A DNA stretch of 64,000 nucleotides, taken from NCBI GenBank assembly GCA_946122785.1, contig CAMGYJ010000002.1:14892839-14956838 (forward strand), in the 5' to 3' direction. Shown here piece after piece: positions 20,801 to 31,196 of the stretch (position 1 is its first letter; the number at the start of each line of letters is the position of its first letter). A program made the translations under genes and the position numbers. The notes below the pieces were generated by a model. That model saw only the letters and a list, made by a program, of their open reading frames with translations, did not search any database and was not told where the DNA came from. The DNA is from Linum tenue. Taxonomy: Eukaryota; Streptophyta; Magnoliopsida; Malpighiales; Linaceae.

Positions 20801-22222
20801 TGATAGACCGTTAATTACACATGTTTTCACCCCTATTCTTGAGCCGTTTGAGGTGTTGATTCTCGTGTTTTAGGCCGATTTCACGCTAGGTTGTGCTTGT
20901 TTATGATATTTCAGGTCTTAGTAAGTGAATGAAGGTTTAGGAGCAAGTTCGGGGTCGATTGGACGAAGATCGGGCGCGAGGCAAGCCGCTGAGGAAGCCA
21001 CACGGGCACACACAAACCCCACACGGCCGTGCAAGTGACCAATGTGGCCGTGTGGGATTGTGCGAGCCTTCACACGGGCACAAATAAATTCCACACGGCC
21101 GTGTGAAGGAGCAATGTGGCCGTGTGGAATTCTACGAGAGCAAACACGGGCAGGGCTGAATTTCCACACGGCCGTGTGACTCTGGCCGTGTGGGAAGCCT
21201 GAAGTTCGACTTATCGAGACGCGGCGTTTTGGAAGCCACACGGTCAACTGGGTATACCACACGGCCGTGTGGCCTGCCCGTGTGATCGGGATTTTCAGGT
21301 TTTTACCCAATTTCGGGCCACAAGTGAGAGGATCGAATTTCTGAAGCAAAAACAGAGTTTTAGAGAGAGAAAGAGCGAAGAACAAACCCTATGAGCTATT
21401 TGGAGTGGATTTCTCACCATTGAAGCCCAGATTGCGTCCCCAGGAGTGAAGATTGACATCCCAGAGCAGATTTTCCTCATCTTTATGAGTATGACTACTC
21501 TGATTTCTGTTTTCCTCTCTCTCTCTATGGAGTAGAACCTTTCTCTCACTTGGGTATGAAGAACCCTAGTTCCATGTGTTAGGGATTTGATTGTAATGAC
21601 TTGGGATGATTATACTGTTTGGTTTTAATCGAATGATGCATGATTCATTGAATTGATTGAAGTCTGATCAGCTTTTCTTGATTTCTGCTACAACCTGAGA
21701 TAGATAGAATCTGATTAGGTTGTTAGAGCTACATCATTCGGTAGTAGGAGATTGACTATACGAGAGTTAGTCAGTTTACTGCTTTGTACTGGAATCCAAT
21801 TCCAGTAGTGGAGTTCTGTGTTCATAGCCTCAGCTTTCTATCCCGGTGAAGACTAGTCGTCTGCCGGGTGGTTAGACTGAGAGGGCTTGGTCAGCTTAAG
21901 AGATTCCAAGCTACTGTCGGATCTTCCGCAGTTTAATCAACAGTAAATCAACCCAGGGTAATTACAATTGAAACCTAACTAAGGAGCTAGGGGGACTCAT
22001 TTCCCGAGTGACTCTTCCCTGCTTTAGAAAACCGAACCATTTCCTGCTTTTTACTGCTTTTAGTTTAAACAACAATCACTCGACTTAGTTGGCTAGATAA
22101 TAGATAATCACGGAGTAGGCAGTAGATCTAGACCCCGGGTTGATAATAGAACTTGCCTGTTACTGCATTCCCGGACTGCGATTACACTTGGTCGCAGTTT
22201 GGTGTTGTGTTTTGGCGTGTCA
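20801..22222 (+). repeat. 3' LTR of element C (1422 bp)
   Basis: It runs from TGATAGACCGTTAATTACAC to TTTTGGCGTGTCA. At 20999-21290 it carries many copies of the word CACACGGCCGTGTG and its halves. The 3' half matches the partial LTR of G on the other strand almost throughout. The next bases (CCGCC) show no matching duplicate, as expected with the 5' end lost. Confidence 0.85.
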
Positions 22223-23469
22223 CCGCCGCCTGTGTGGGTATTTCCTTCAAATGATTTTTTTGAATTGTTGCGAGAGCTTGGAGGGACGATTGTTTTTGGG
22301 GTTTGATTATTATTTTATGTTTTATTGTTGTGATTTGGACTTCTTAGTTTACGTGCGAAAATGGTTGAAGGCGCTAGCCTAATTCGAGTAGGAGTAGAAA
22401 GAAGTCAATTCAGATAAATGTTTTACGTTTGTTTCATTCGTTGTTATGGAGAAGAACATTATTCAACGAGTTATTTTGTTTTGAACAACGACATAACTAC
22501 TTGTTTTTATGTACCTACATAAAGACATGATTAAGACTTAAAAGACACCTTTTTTGTTACAAAAGGTGATATATTGGGGTGGAGCCAGAATTTGATGATT
22601 GGGAGCCGAAAAATTGTAATACGTTATAACTTTTTTTTTTGTATGAGGTGAAAATTTATTGCAAAAGAAATACATACACCAATGATGTATAAACGAAGAA
22701 AAAACACAGCAAGAAAGAAGAGGAAGTTATAGTGGGGAGAAGAAGAAAGAACAAAGGAAAAGGAAGCAATCCACATGCCTGCAGTGAACAAGCAGTGGAA
22801 AATAAACAAGAGTTGTGACTTAGGTAACCAGAGTATGGAGAGAGCGAGAGCGTCGATTTGTAAAGAATTTAGTATTGAGAGCGTGAACAGAGCGTCAATA
22901 TTATATTATTATTAATTTTTTAAATATATTTAAATAAAACTATACTATTTAAAAGAAGGCTGACAAATAATACTTCTCTCCTATACAACTAGTAGTCGCG
23001 TAGTCTCACACTTCTCCACCGTTGGGCTTTGTGTTTAGCACTGGTGGACCGATAATTTACCATTCAAAAGTTAAAAGTAAACAGTTTAATTAACTACTAG
23101 TCCCACTTGTACCAAAGGAGGCCCGATGACGATACAAAAGTTAAATGTAAAGTTTTAATACTAAATGATAACAAAGATTCAATCCCAAATTTTTTCATAC
23201 AATCGACTAATAATGCATACATGTGTAATTAACTAACTATTGAAGTTTGACATGTAAATAGCTATTTCATAATCTATAGGGACTATATTGTGATTTCACA
23301 TTGATAATGGGAACACGTTTAAATCTTTTTTCTTTTCAATCATCATCATCATACCATTACTATATGGAAGTTCTCCATCATAACATGTGTAATTCAAAAT
23401 TTCCAGCCTACTGATTGATTGTAGGAAGGATAGTTTTGTCATTTTAATTATTAAAAATAAAAATAGTGG
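22223..23469. other. Intergenic, no gene seen
   Basis: AT-rich. A 'ggggtggagccagaat' phrase at about 22574 is common near ends of plant DNA transposons, but no inverted partner is visible. No ORF over 80 codons is convincing. Confidence 0.4.
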
Positions 23470-23588
23470 GTTTCATTCATCAAAAAGAGTGGTGCTAGCA
23501 ACAAACCTTGCTAGTTAGGTATAATACTCATATCGCAAAGATAGTGAACAAGCCTAAACACTCAAGAGCAGCAAACAGATAAAGATAG

Positions 23589-25880
23589 CTAACTATCCCA
23601 GAATAGGTGAACTCTATTACTACCTAGGAAACATTCAATTTCATATTGAATCACCCTCAACAATGTGTTATAATCCCTCACTTTAGCTGAGTACATATGA
23701 CGACACCGTTCTCTCCATATGTGACTCACCCATGCTTGCCAGATTATCCTGCCAGTTTCGGCAGCCTCAGAAGCACCTCCAAATTTGGACACCATCAAAT
23801 TCAGTACATCTTCCCACCCCTGCAACGAAGGAACCTGCATAAACCTGGAAAATAGGGCATCTAAAAGTTGTCTTGCAAACGGGCAGAGAGCATAAAGATG
23901 ATCTCTGTCCTCCATTCCAACTCCACACAAACCACAGGTTAGACTTCCACTATACCCCCAACACTGCATCTTCACTTTAGTGTTGCTGCTCCCTCTAATA
24001 ACAAGCCAAGTGACAATTCTTTTCCTAGGAATGGCCTTCCCTTTCCAAACCTGTTTCCACCATCCTACAGTTTACTGAACAGGGCGCAGGAGTTGCCAAA
24101 TTCGCTTAATAGAGAAAACAGGCATAGGAGAGTTGTTAAGAAGGAGCTGACTTCCCCTAACCGAAATAAATGATGCAATTTTACCCCGAAACTTCAGCAT
24201 CTTGTGCCAATTCCAGGACCCTGAATTGAATGAGTAGCTCCAAAGATCCCTACCCTTCAGTTTGTACTTGTTAATCCAGGCAACCCAAAGTGAACCTTCC
24301 TGCATAAGAATCAGCCATAAATGCCTAGTCATGCAAGCCTGATTCCAACTCCACAGATCCCAGAAACCCAGACCCCCTTCCTTTTTAGGATAGGTAACCT
24401 TCTGCCAAACCACATTTGCTCTGAGTTTTACACCTGCTCCAACCCCCCATATGAAGTTACTTCAAATCTTTTCTACTTCCTTGATGACAGACTTAGGCAA
24501 AAGGAAAACTGACATCCAGAACTGAGTGAGACTGTACAAAACTGTACCAACAAGCTCAATTCTTCCAGCATAAGAAAGTGCCTTCACTTGCCAACTCTTT
24601 ATCTTCTTAACCATTTTATCAATGAGAGATTGACAAGAAGGCAAACTAAGCTTCCCTGATATCAGGGGAACCCCCAGATAACGAACAGGAAACTCACCAA
24701 GCTTATAGCCAAATCTAGCAGCCCTGAGTTGCCTCTCTGCCCTTTCAATTCCCCCAAAGAAGACCTCACATTTGCTAGGATTATATTTTAGCCCAGAAAC
24801 CCTCTTAAACTGATCCAGAACTCGTTGCAATTCTTGAATACCATAGTTTGACCCATCCAAGAAGACCAAAAGATCATCCGCAAAGCATAGATGTGTAAGT
24901 TTAATACCTTTGCACATAGGATGATAAGGGAACATACCACTAGCTGCTGATTGATCAATTAAGCAAGTAAAAACCTCCATTGTAATGGAAAATAGATAAG
25001 GGGACAGAGGGTCTCCTTGTCGAAAACCTTTCCTAGCTGGGAAGTAGCCAACAAGCCCCCCATTGAAACAAGCACTTAACATAGGAGTTCCAACACACAT
25101 ACTGATCCATTTCACAAATCTTTCAGGAAATTTCATATATCTTAACACTTGAAAAATGAACTCCCAGTCAACAGAGTCAAATGTCTTCATAAGATCAATT
25201 TTAATGGCACATCTCGAAGAGATATTCTAATGAGAATATGTATGAACAAGCTCATGAGCCAAAAGAATATTTTGACCAATAAGTCTTCCTTTAACAAAAG
25301 CAGTTTAATTTTTACTAATTAGAGAAGGGAGAAGAGGGCTAAGCCTATTAGCAATGAGCTTAGATATGCACTTATACATAATATTGCAGTAGGAAATAGG
25401 CCGAAAGTTCTTCATCTCATCAGGGTTAGGGACTTTAGGAACAACGGAAAGGATGGTGGCATTCACTGGTCTAGGGATTCTATCCTGTTCAAAACAATAT
25501 TTAATAGCAAAGGTTACCTCAGGTCCAATAAGAGGCCAGTCATACTGAAAGAAAGACGCAGAGAAACCATTAGGGCCTGGAGTCTTGTCCCCATCCATAG
25601 CAAATAAAACATCCTTGATCTGGTCATCAGAAAAAGGATCACACATCCCCTCAGTCTGCTCATCACTAAGCTTGCTTTTCAGCAAATTATCAAAGTAACT
25701 GTCTGGCTGTTTCATAACCTCAGGATCAACCACTCCCAAAAGAGATTCATAAAACCTGACTGCAACTTGAGCCATTTCCTCAACATCATGGATTTGATCT
25801 CCTAGTTCGTTTCTTAGCATTCTCATAGTGCTTTTCTTTTGCTTAGATCTGACTGACCGATGAAAATAAGCTGAGTTCAT
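23589..25880 (-). pseudogene. LINE reverse transcriptase and zinc-binding C-terminal domain
   Basis: One minus-strand frame runs the whole length (about 764 codons) with in-frame stops at 25305-25307, 25227-25229, 24462-24464 and 24072-24074. It contains RT motifs: MDGDKTPGPNGFSASFFQ, NFRPISYCNIMYK, KGFRQGDPLSPYLF, the catalytic FADD in LTHLCFADDLLVF, and VRYLGVPLISGKL. It then has the region ending in CGLCGVGMEDRDHLYALCPF, the C-x2-C…H-x4-C signature of the zf-RVT domain. The protein would copy its own RNA at a nicked target. The four stops make this copy inactive. Confidence 0.85.
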
Positions 25881-25885
25881 ATCAC

Positions 25886-26770
25886 CTATTTTAAGCCAAC
25901 TCTCTCTTGATTTCTGTTTGTAAAAACACTCCTCGGCTCCATTAAAACTTTTAGCTCCTGCCCCAGCTTCCTTTCAGCTTCAAAGTTAATAGTAGAAGGG
26001 TCACTGAGAGCCAACAACTGAATACTTTGCACCTCAGCCTCCTTCTCTTTTACTCTTTCTCTGATATCAGAGTACTCTTCTCTATTCAACTTCCTTAACA
26101 AGTTCTTCAGGTTCTTCAGTTTTTGGCAAACTCTTATCAAAGGATGCTGACTAGTTACTTTACTTCTCCAAGCCTCTTCCAACAATGAATCAAAACGAGG
26201 GTGATGAATCTAAAACTTGAAGAACTTGAACGGCTTTGGGAGAGACTTTAAAGAGGCTGATGTATCCACAATCATAGGGCAGTGATCAGAAACACCAGGA
26301 GATTGGAAATGAACTTTACTCTCCTTAATCTTATCCATCCAATGAAAATTAATCAAGACACGATCAAGACGCTTAGCAATAGTGTTAGCTGTCTACTTGT
26401 TTAACCAAGTGAACCAAGGACCAGTAGCCTGATGTTCTTCCAATTCATTGTCAACTATCCAATCATTAAAGAATGTCATTGCCGCATCAACCCTGGGAGA
26501 ATTCGAAGCCTTAGTAGGGATTCTGATATCATTGAAATCTCCAAGAACAATCCAAGGGCAGAAGAGACTTTGATCCTCCCGATGTCAGTATATAGAGACT
26601 TCCTACTACCCTCATCATTTGAAGCATAAACAACAATGCCTAAGAAAGGCTAAGGCCCCCCAACCATAAACTGAATGAATTGTTCTGAAGAATGAGGAAC
26701 AGTGAGCTGCACATCCTTCTTCCACAGCAACCAAATCTTCCCCAGACCTTCCTGGTTATGCTTCACCTTG
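25886..26770 (-). pseudogene. LINE endonuclease, C-terminal half, and linker
   Basis: In a different frame from the RT, the minus strand reads VVLGDFNDI, GPWFTWLNK, AKRLDRVLINFHW and GVSDHCPMIV. These are the late motifs of an AP-endonuclease-like domain, including the SDH catalytic box. A charged linker (26185-25886) leads into RT after one frameshift near 25886. Stops occur at about 26393 and 26215. Confidence 0.75.
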
Positions 26771-26818
26771 TCTGGAAAGTTTTAACAAGGGCTTATAATA
26801 GATATAAAAACGATCAAC

Positions 26819-26952
26819 AATTCTTAATTAAATATCTTAAATTAGAAATGTATTTTTCTTTATGACAATGATCTAATCATTGAACATTCTTAATTAAATA
26901 TCTTAAATTAGAAATGTATTTATCTGTATGACAATGATCTAATCATTGAACA
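26819..26952. repeat. Tandem duplication, 66-bp period
   Basis: Two adjacent copies of a 66-bp AT-rich unit starting with TTCTTAATTAAATATC at 26821 and 26887, differing at about two positions. Confidence 0.8.
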
Positions 26953-27024
26953 ATTGATGAGTATTTTGATTGATAAATGCATATATACAGTGTCAATGTT
27001 CCATAATGTTAATGAACTCCATAC

Positions 27025-27105
27025 TTGGAGTGATTATAAACAACAATTACAAAATTATTTTGATAATAATTCAACATAACTCGAATTGATTTATAATCAC
27101 TCCAA
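27025..27105. repeat. 16-bp inverted repeat in AT-rich DNA
   Basis: TTGGAGTGATTATAAA at 27025-27040 is exactly reverse-complementary to 27090-27105, with 49 bases between. It may be a small foldback or MITE remnant. Confidence 0.6.
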
Positions 27106-27241
27106 TTATTTTGATTAATTAACATTACAAAATTATTGTTTGGCAACTGAGTTTTTATAAATTAATTCAAATAAATCAAAGCTGAAGAGAATTTATCAAC
27201 CATTGAAAAAAAAATTAGAAATAAGAAAAAGTGTTCTTTAT

Positions 27242-27246
27242 ATAAG
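27242..27246. repeat. Target-site duplication ATAAG, left copy (right copy 32526-32530)
   Basis: Five identical bases immediately outside both LTRs. Confidence 0.92.
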
Positions 27247-28552
27247 TGATGACTCGTTCTTTACACATGTTTTTACCCCGTTCTTACTCCGTTTGAGGTA
27301 TTGATTCTCGTGTTTTAGGCCGATTTCACGCTAGGTTGTGCTTGTTTGTGATATTTCAGGTCCTAGTACGTGAATGGAGGCTTGGGAGCGAGTTTGAGGT
27401 CGATTGGACAAGGATCGGACGCATGGCGAGGTTCTGAGGAAGTTGCGTGGGCACGCACGGGATTGTGCGTGGCCACGCACGGCCGTGCAAGTAACCAGTT
27501 TGGCCGTGCGGGATTGTGCGTGGGCACGCACGGCCGTGCACCTGGCCGTGCAAGAAGCCTGAGGGTCGAATTTAATGATACGGCGCGTTTTGGAGTGCAC
27601 GGCCAGAATGGTGAGGTGCACGGCCGCGCACCCTGGCCGTGCGAGTCGGGAATTGCTGTTTAAAACCCGATTTTCAGCCAAAGGAAGGGGGAAGAGCTGG
27701 GTTTTGGATCCCAAACACCCAAGGGACGAACCCTAGAGAGAGAGAGCGACTTGGAAATATTCTTGGAGCTATTTTGGAGGATTTCTTCACCATTGGAGCT
27801 CGGGAATCAAGCTTGGAGATGGAGATTGAAGATCTAGATCAGATTTCTGCAGTCTCTCTCTTCTCTATGGAGTAACTTCCCTCCACTTAGGTTTTGAGGA
27901 ATCCTAGTTCCATGAGTTAGGATCTTTCTTGTATGAAGTTTTGGATTCTATATTGTTTGATTATAATCGATTGAGGCATGATTTATTGAGTCAATTGAAT
28001 CTTGATCAAATTCTCTTGATTTCTGCTTTAACCTATGATAGATAGAATCTGATTAGGTTGTTAGAGTCCCTTCATTCGATAGTAGGAGATTGGCTATACG
28101 AGAGTTAGCCAGTTTACTGCTTTGTACTGGAATCCAATTCCGGTAGTGGAGTTCTGTGTTCATAGCCTCAGCTTTCTATCCTGGTGAAGACTAGTCGTCT
28201 GCCGGGTAGTTGGACTGAGAGGGCTTGGTCAGCTTAAGAGATTCCAAGCTAATTTAGGATCTTCCGCAGTTTAATCAACAGTAGAACAACCAAAGGTTAT
28301 TGCAACTTGGACCTAATTGAGGAGCTAGGGGGAATCATACCTAAGTGAGTTCCCAACTTGTAATTAGTAGAGTAGTCAGTAGAGTAGTTTATCAATCAAT
28401 TCTTAATCTAGTTTGCTAGATAATGAACTGAAGCTGAGTAATAGTAACTCTAGAGACCCGTGGATTCGATATTTATTACTTGTGCCACTATACTGCAGTC
28501 CCTTTCATTGGTTACACTTGGCCATTGTTAGGTGTTGTGTTTTGGCATGTCA
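27247..28552 (+). repeat. 5' LTR of element D (1306 bp)
   Basis: It runs from TGATGACTCGTTC to TTTTGGCATGTCA. The block at 27440-27640 is packed with GCACGGCCGTGC words and halves. The downstream half is homologous to LTR C (…CCGGTGAAGACTAGTCGTC…). Confidence 0.93.
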
Positions 28553-28558
28553 AGTTTT

Positions 28559-28576
28559 TGGCGCCGTTGCCGGGGA
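28559..28576 (+). promoter_or_regulatory. Primer-binding site of element D, tRNA-Asp
   Basis: TGGCGCCGTTGCCGGGGA, the same 18 bases as in B, lies six bases after the LTR. Confidence 0.92.
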
Positions 28577-28688
28577 CTTTCTAGATTATTTGGAAAGGCA
28601 GAAGTTTGTTACTTTAGCGTTTTTCTTTTCTTTTCCACCCTTGCTTTTCACTTGGGTGTTTTTGTTTTTGTTGGTGCAGATCTGAATC

Positions 28689-29813
28689 ATGGATCCTCAT
28701 GGCTTCTCCAACCATTGGGGGTATCCACCACCATCCGAGTGGTATTACCCCGAGACCCCCTGGAGCAATCAAGGAGAAGAAGACTATGGATTCGGGTTTC
28801 AGTACCAACCCCCATCCTACGAAGAACAATCAGACCCCTGGGTATTTCAAGAACAATCTCCTTATCAAGAAGAATTCCTCCATCAGCCAGATCCAAACTA
28901 TCACTTGAGGCTTCTCGTGGAGCAGATTGCTCGAGTACCTGAGACATCCTTTCCAAAGATGGATATCCCAGACAATGCCCAAACTGGGTTCTCCTACCGT
29001 GAAACAGAGGAGACCCTCCTGAGCATAAAGAAGAGCCTCGAGGATCTTGAGAAATCTTATGCACAACCTGCTCAAGATCACCCTTCTGCTATCATACTAG
29101 AAGAGGAGGAGGGTGACAAAGGCTATGGGGATGTTGAGGAGCATACAGAAGTTATCACAGAGAACTCCCATGATAATCATGATCAGGAAAGTCCTCTGGT
29201 TGCAGATCACACAATTCCTTATTTCTGCTCTAACATGCTGGGCCCGATCGAGGAGATGCACGATGAGCTCATTGAAGAAATTGCATGGCGACTTGCTCTC
29301 CAATCTGTGCTAGAAGAAGAAGAGCAAGAAAGGGTGCAGAAAGAAGTTGTGGAGGATGAGGAAGAAAGCAAAGAAGAGGAAGTTCTCGATCATTTCCCAG
29401 GGGTGATACCACTTGAAGAAGGAAGGGGGGTTGAGGAAGCAATTGGCGTCCAGGCTGAGGATGAAGTTGCGGTGGAAGAGGCCTGCACCGGCCATGAGTT
29501 ACATGTGATATCTCCACCAAACTTCGAGGAGCTGCTTGGCAAGGACCCATTTGCAGTGTCTCTTTGCCAGACCAAGGCCACATCGACATCGGTCCCTCTT
29601 GGTGGACGCGATGGTGGCCAATCGATGCTGTCTTATCTGGTTTGGGGCAATGAGACGAGAGAAGAGAAGAAGAGGTCTCGAGGGTGGAGACTTCATCTGC
29701 GTCAAGTGCACGAGCTTCCATCACCAGTCATACCACATGCTCGTGACTTGCGACTCCACCTCATTGACGAGAACCTCAACTTCAAGGAGGTTCTAGCATG
29801 GACCGAAACTTAG
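28689..29813 (+). CDS. Element D acidic orphan ORF (374 aa)
   Basis: Intact from ATG at 28689 to TAG at 29811-29813. The first ~75 residues are rich in Pro, Tyr, Trp and Gln (HGFSNHWGYPPPSEWYYP). From about residue 100 it is strongly acidic with long Glu runs and predicted coiled coil (LLSIKKSLEDLEKSY; LQSVLEEEEQERVQKEVVEDEEE). The last ~70 residues are Arg/His/Leu-rich. There is no zinc knuckle and no protease, RT or integrase motif, so it is not a standard Gag. It occupies the place of gag-pol, and its stop lies 30 nt before the AAGCGCTT hairpin that follows pol in the autonomous relatives. It may be a decayed but still open gag-like protein or an accessory protein. Function unknown. Confidence 0.75.
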   Translation: MDPHGFSNHWGYPPPSEWYYPETPWSNQGEEDYGFGFQYQPPSYEEQSDPWVFQEQSPYQEEFLHQPDPNYHLRLLVEQIARVPETSFPKMDIPDNAQTGFSYRETEETLLSIKKSLEDLEKSYAQPAQDHPSAIILEEEEGDKGYGDVEEHTEVITENSHDNHDQESPLVADHTIPYFCSNMLGPIEEMHDELIEEIAWRLALQSVLEEEEQERVQKEVVEDEEESKEEEVLDHFPGVIPLEEGRGVEEAIGVQAEDEVAVEEACTGHELHVISPPNFEELLGKDPFAVSLCQTKATSTSVPLGGRDGGQSMLSYLVWGNETREEKKRSRGWRLHLRQVHELPSPVIPHARDLRLHLIDENLNFKEVLAWTET

Positions 29814-29842
29814 GAGCCATCGTCCGGCTCACGACGTGAAAG

Positions 29843-29868
29843 AAGCGCTTGTTGGGAGGCAACCCAAC
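29843..29868 (+). promoter_or_regulatory. Conserved post-pol palindrome and hairpin (element D copy)
   Basis: AAGCGCTT (29843-29850) is followed by stem GTTGGG, loop AGGCAA and stem CCCAAC. The stem is perfect but differs from those of B and E. Confidence 0.8.
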
Positions 29869-31156
29869 CAGTCGGTTTGCATTTCTTTCTCTATTTCTCC
29901 TCGGTTGAGTCAGTTTTGTTATTTGATTTTAGAGTCAATAACTCAACCTTTGTGAGATTTTGTGTGGTGTTTGTGTTCTGATCACTCTCTCTTCCTGGAA
30001 TGCACCGCCTGCCCCGTCCATCATCATTCACCCTTAATCTGGTAACTTCGTTCTACCCTCCTTATCTTTCCTCCATTGAGGACAATGTCGTGCTTAAGTG
30101 TGGGGGGGTGTTCGATTATGTATGCGGGTGAATGTTTGGCTGTTTGTGCGCTTGGAGCCTAGTCCACTGTCCAAATTTTTAAATTTGAGGGCTCCAAGTA
30201 CGTGTTTCCTTGCAAATTGCCTACTCAGTATGCTTTGAATTGACAGTCTCTATAGTAATGTGCAACCTAGGGAGGTAGTGTAGCACTATGGAGGATGTTG
30301 AAGTATAAGATTTTTCCTATCTAGCTCTCTGCTGTGTCAGTTGATTTTGTGAATTAGTGGAGCTAAGACCGTTGAATTCATGTGGTAATGGTGACTCTAT
30401 TTGGATTGTGTTATGGACTCGTGTATCGAACAGGGTGCTCATGTGAGAAATGAAAAGCAGTTGGTCCTCCATGTCGAAATCATTGAAATCTTAAACATGG
30501 GGTAAGCCCAACGTGTGTGGCACCGTTCATTGCAAAAAATCGGGTTTTGGAAGAGATTTTAGTGATCCTTAGTGGGGTACTCCTACAAGGTGAAGCTAAG
30601 TTGTCTCTAGTACAAGTAAAACTTCCACCCGTTGAACGGTTTGCCTACTTGAGGATGTGTTTTTAAGGGCACGGATAGAGCTTCCGACCCCCCTTAATTC
30701 CATTGACCCTCCACACGAGTTGAGGAAAAGGAGTTAAAAGAAGTACCCTGGTGAGCGCCAGGTGTACAGAAATTGCTCTTGCTCGACTAATAAGGGTCGA
30801 CCGTGCAAAAGACTCAGTTGGAACCCCTGCTAAGTGAAAGAAAAAAAAAACAAGGAAAATGTGAATGAAAGTGCAAAAAGGGGTTCCAACGGTGAAATGA
30901 AGTGAAAGGGAACCCCGGTACAACGAGTCCTTGGTTGTGAATGGTGTGAGTCCCTTTATCCATGAACTGATTGTCTTACTTCTACTTTTTCTCATGATCC
31001 TGGCTTGAGTCTAGTACTCGCATTGAGAGAGATAGGGAACGTCTTAGAAGACCAGTTGACCTCGTAAGCTGCTATATGATCTAGGAAATCCTCTACCGAC
31101 GATCGGGGTTGTTTGTTGCTATAGAGGTCTAGAGAGCTGCATTGGTTTGAGTTAGG
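29869..31156 (+). other. 3' untranslated region of element D
   Basis: No coding sequence is supported. A TTAAGTGTGGGGGGGTG tract at about 30093 looks like an internal polypurine tract, as in C. The minus-strand ORF at 30663-30995 shows no recognisable motif. Confidence 0.6.
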
Positions 31157-31196
31157 TTTGCTTGGGGACAAGCAAACAGTTAAGTGTGGGGGAATT
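31157..31196 (+). promoter_or_regulatory. Hairpin and polypurine tract of element D
   Basis: Positions 31157-31176 form the perfect hairpin TTTGCTTG-GGGA-CAAGCAAA. AAGTGTGGGGGAATT leads into the LTR at 31197. Confidence 0.8.

Larger units (their letters stand above)
17615..22222 (+). mobile_element. Element C: 3' third of an Athila-lineage element
   Basis: In order: a post-pol ORF missing its N-terminus, a ~1.8-kb untranslated region, a hairpin and polypurine tract, and a complete 3' LTR. Everything 5' of the post-pol ORF is absent, cut at the edge of LTR B. The LTR closely resembles the partial LTR of G (44284-44757, opposite strand) and more distantly that of D, so C and G belong to one family. 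Confidence 0.85.
23470..26790 (-). mobile_element. LINE (L1-type) retrotransposon, 5'-truncated
   Basis: Minus-strand order is endonuclease C-terminal half, reverse transcriptase, zinc-binding RT-associated domain, and a short 3' UTR ending near 23470 with the GATGAATGAAA-type tail of plant L1 elements. ORF1 and the N-terminal half of the endonuclease are missing, the usual result of incomplete target-primed reverse transcription. I could not find a target duplication. Confidence 0.85.

Noticed and set aside
22560..22920. DNA transposon end near GGGGTGGAGCCAGAAT
   Set aside because: No inverted partner or target duplication could be found.
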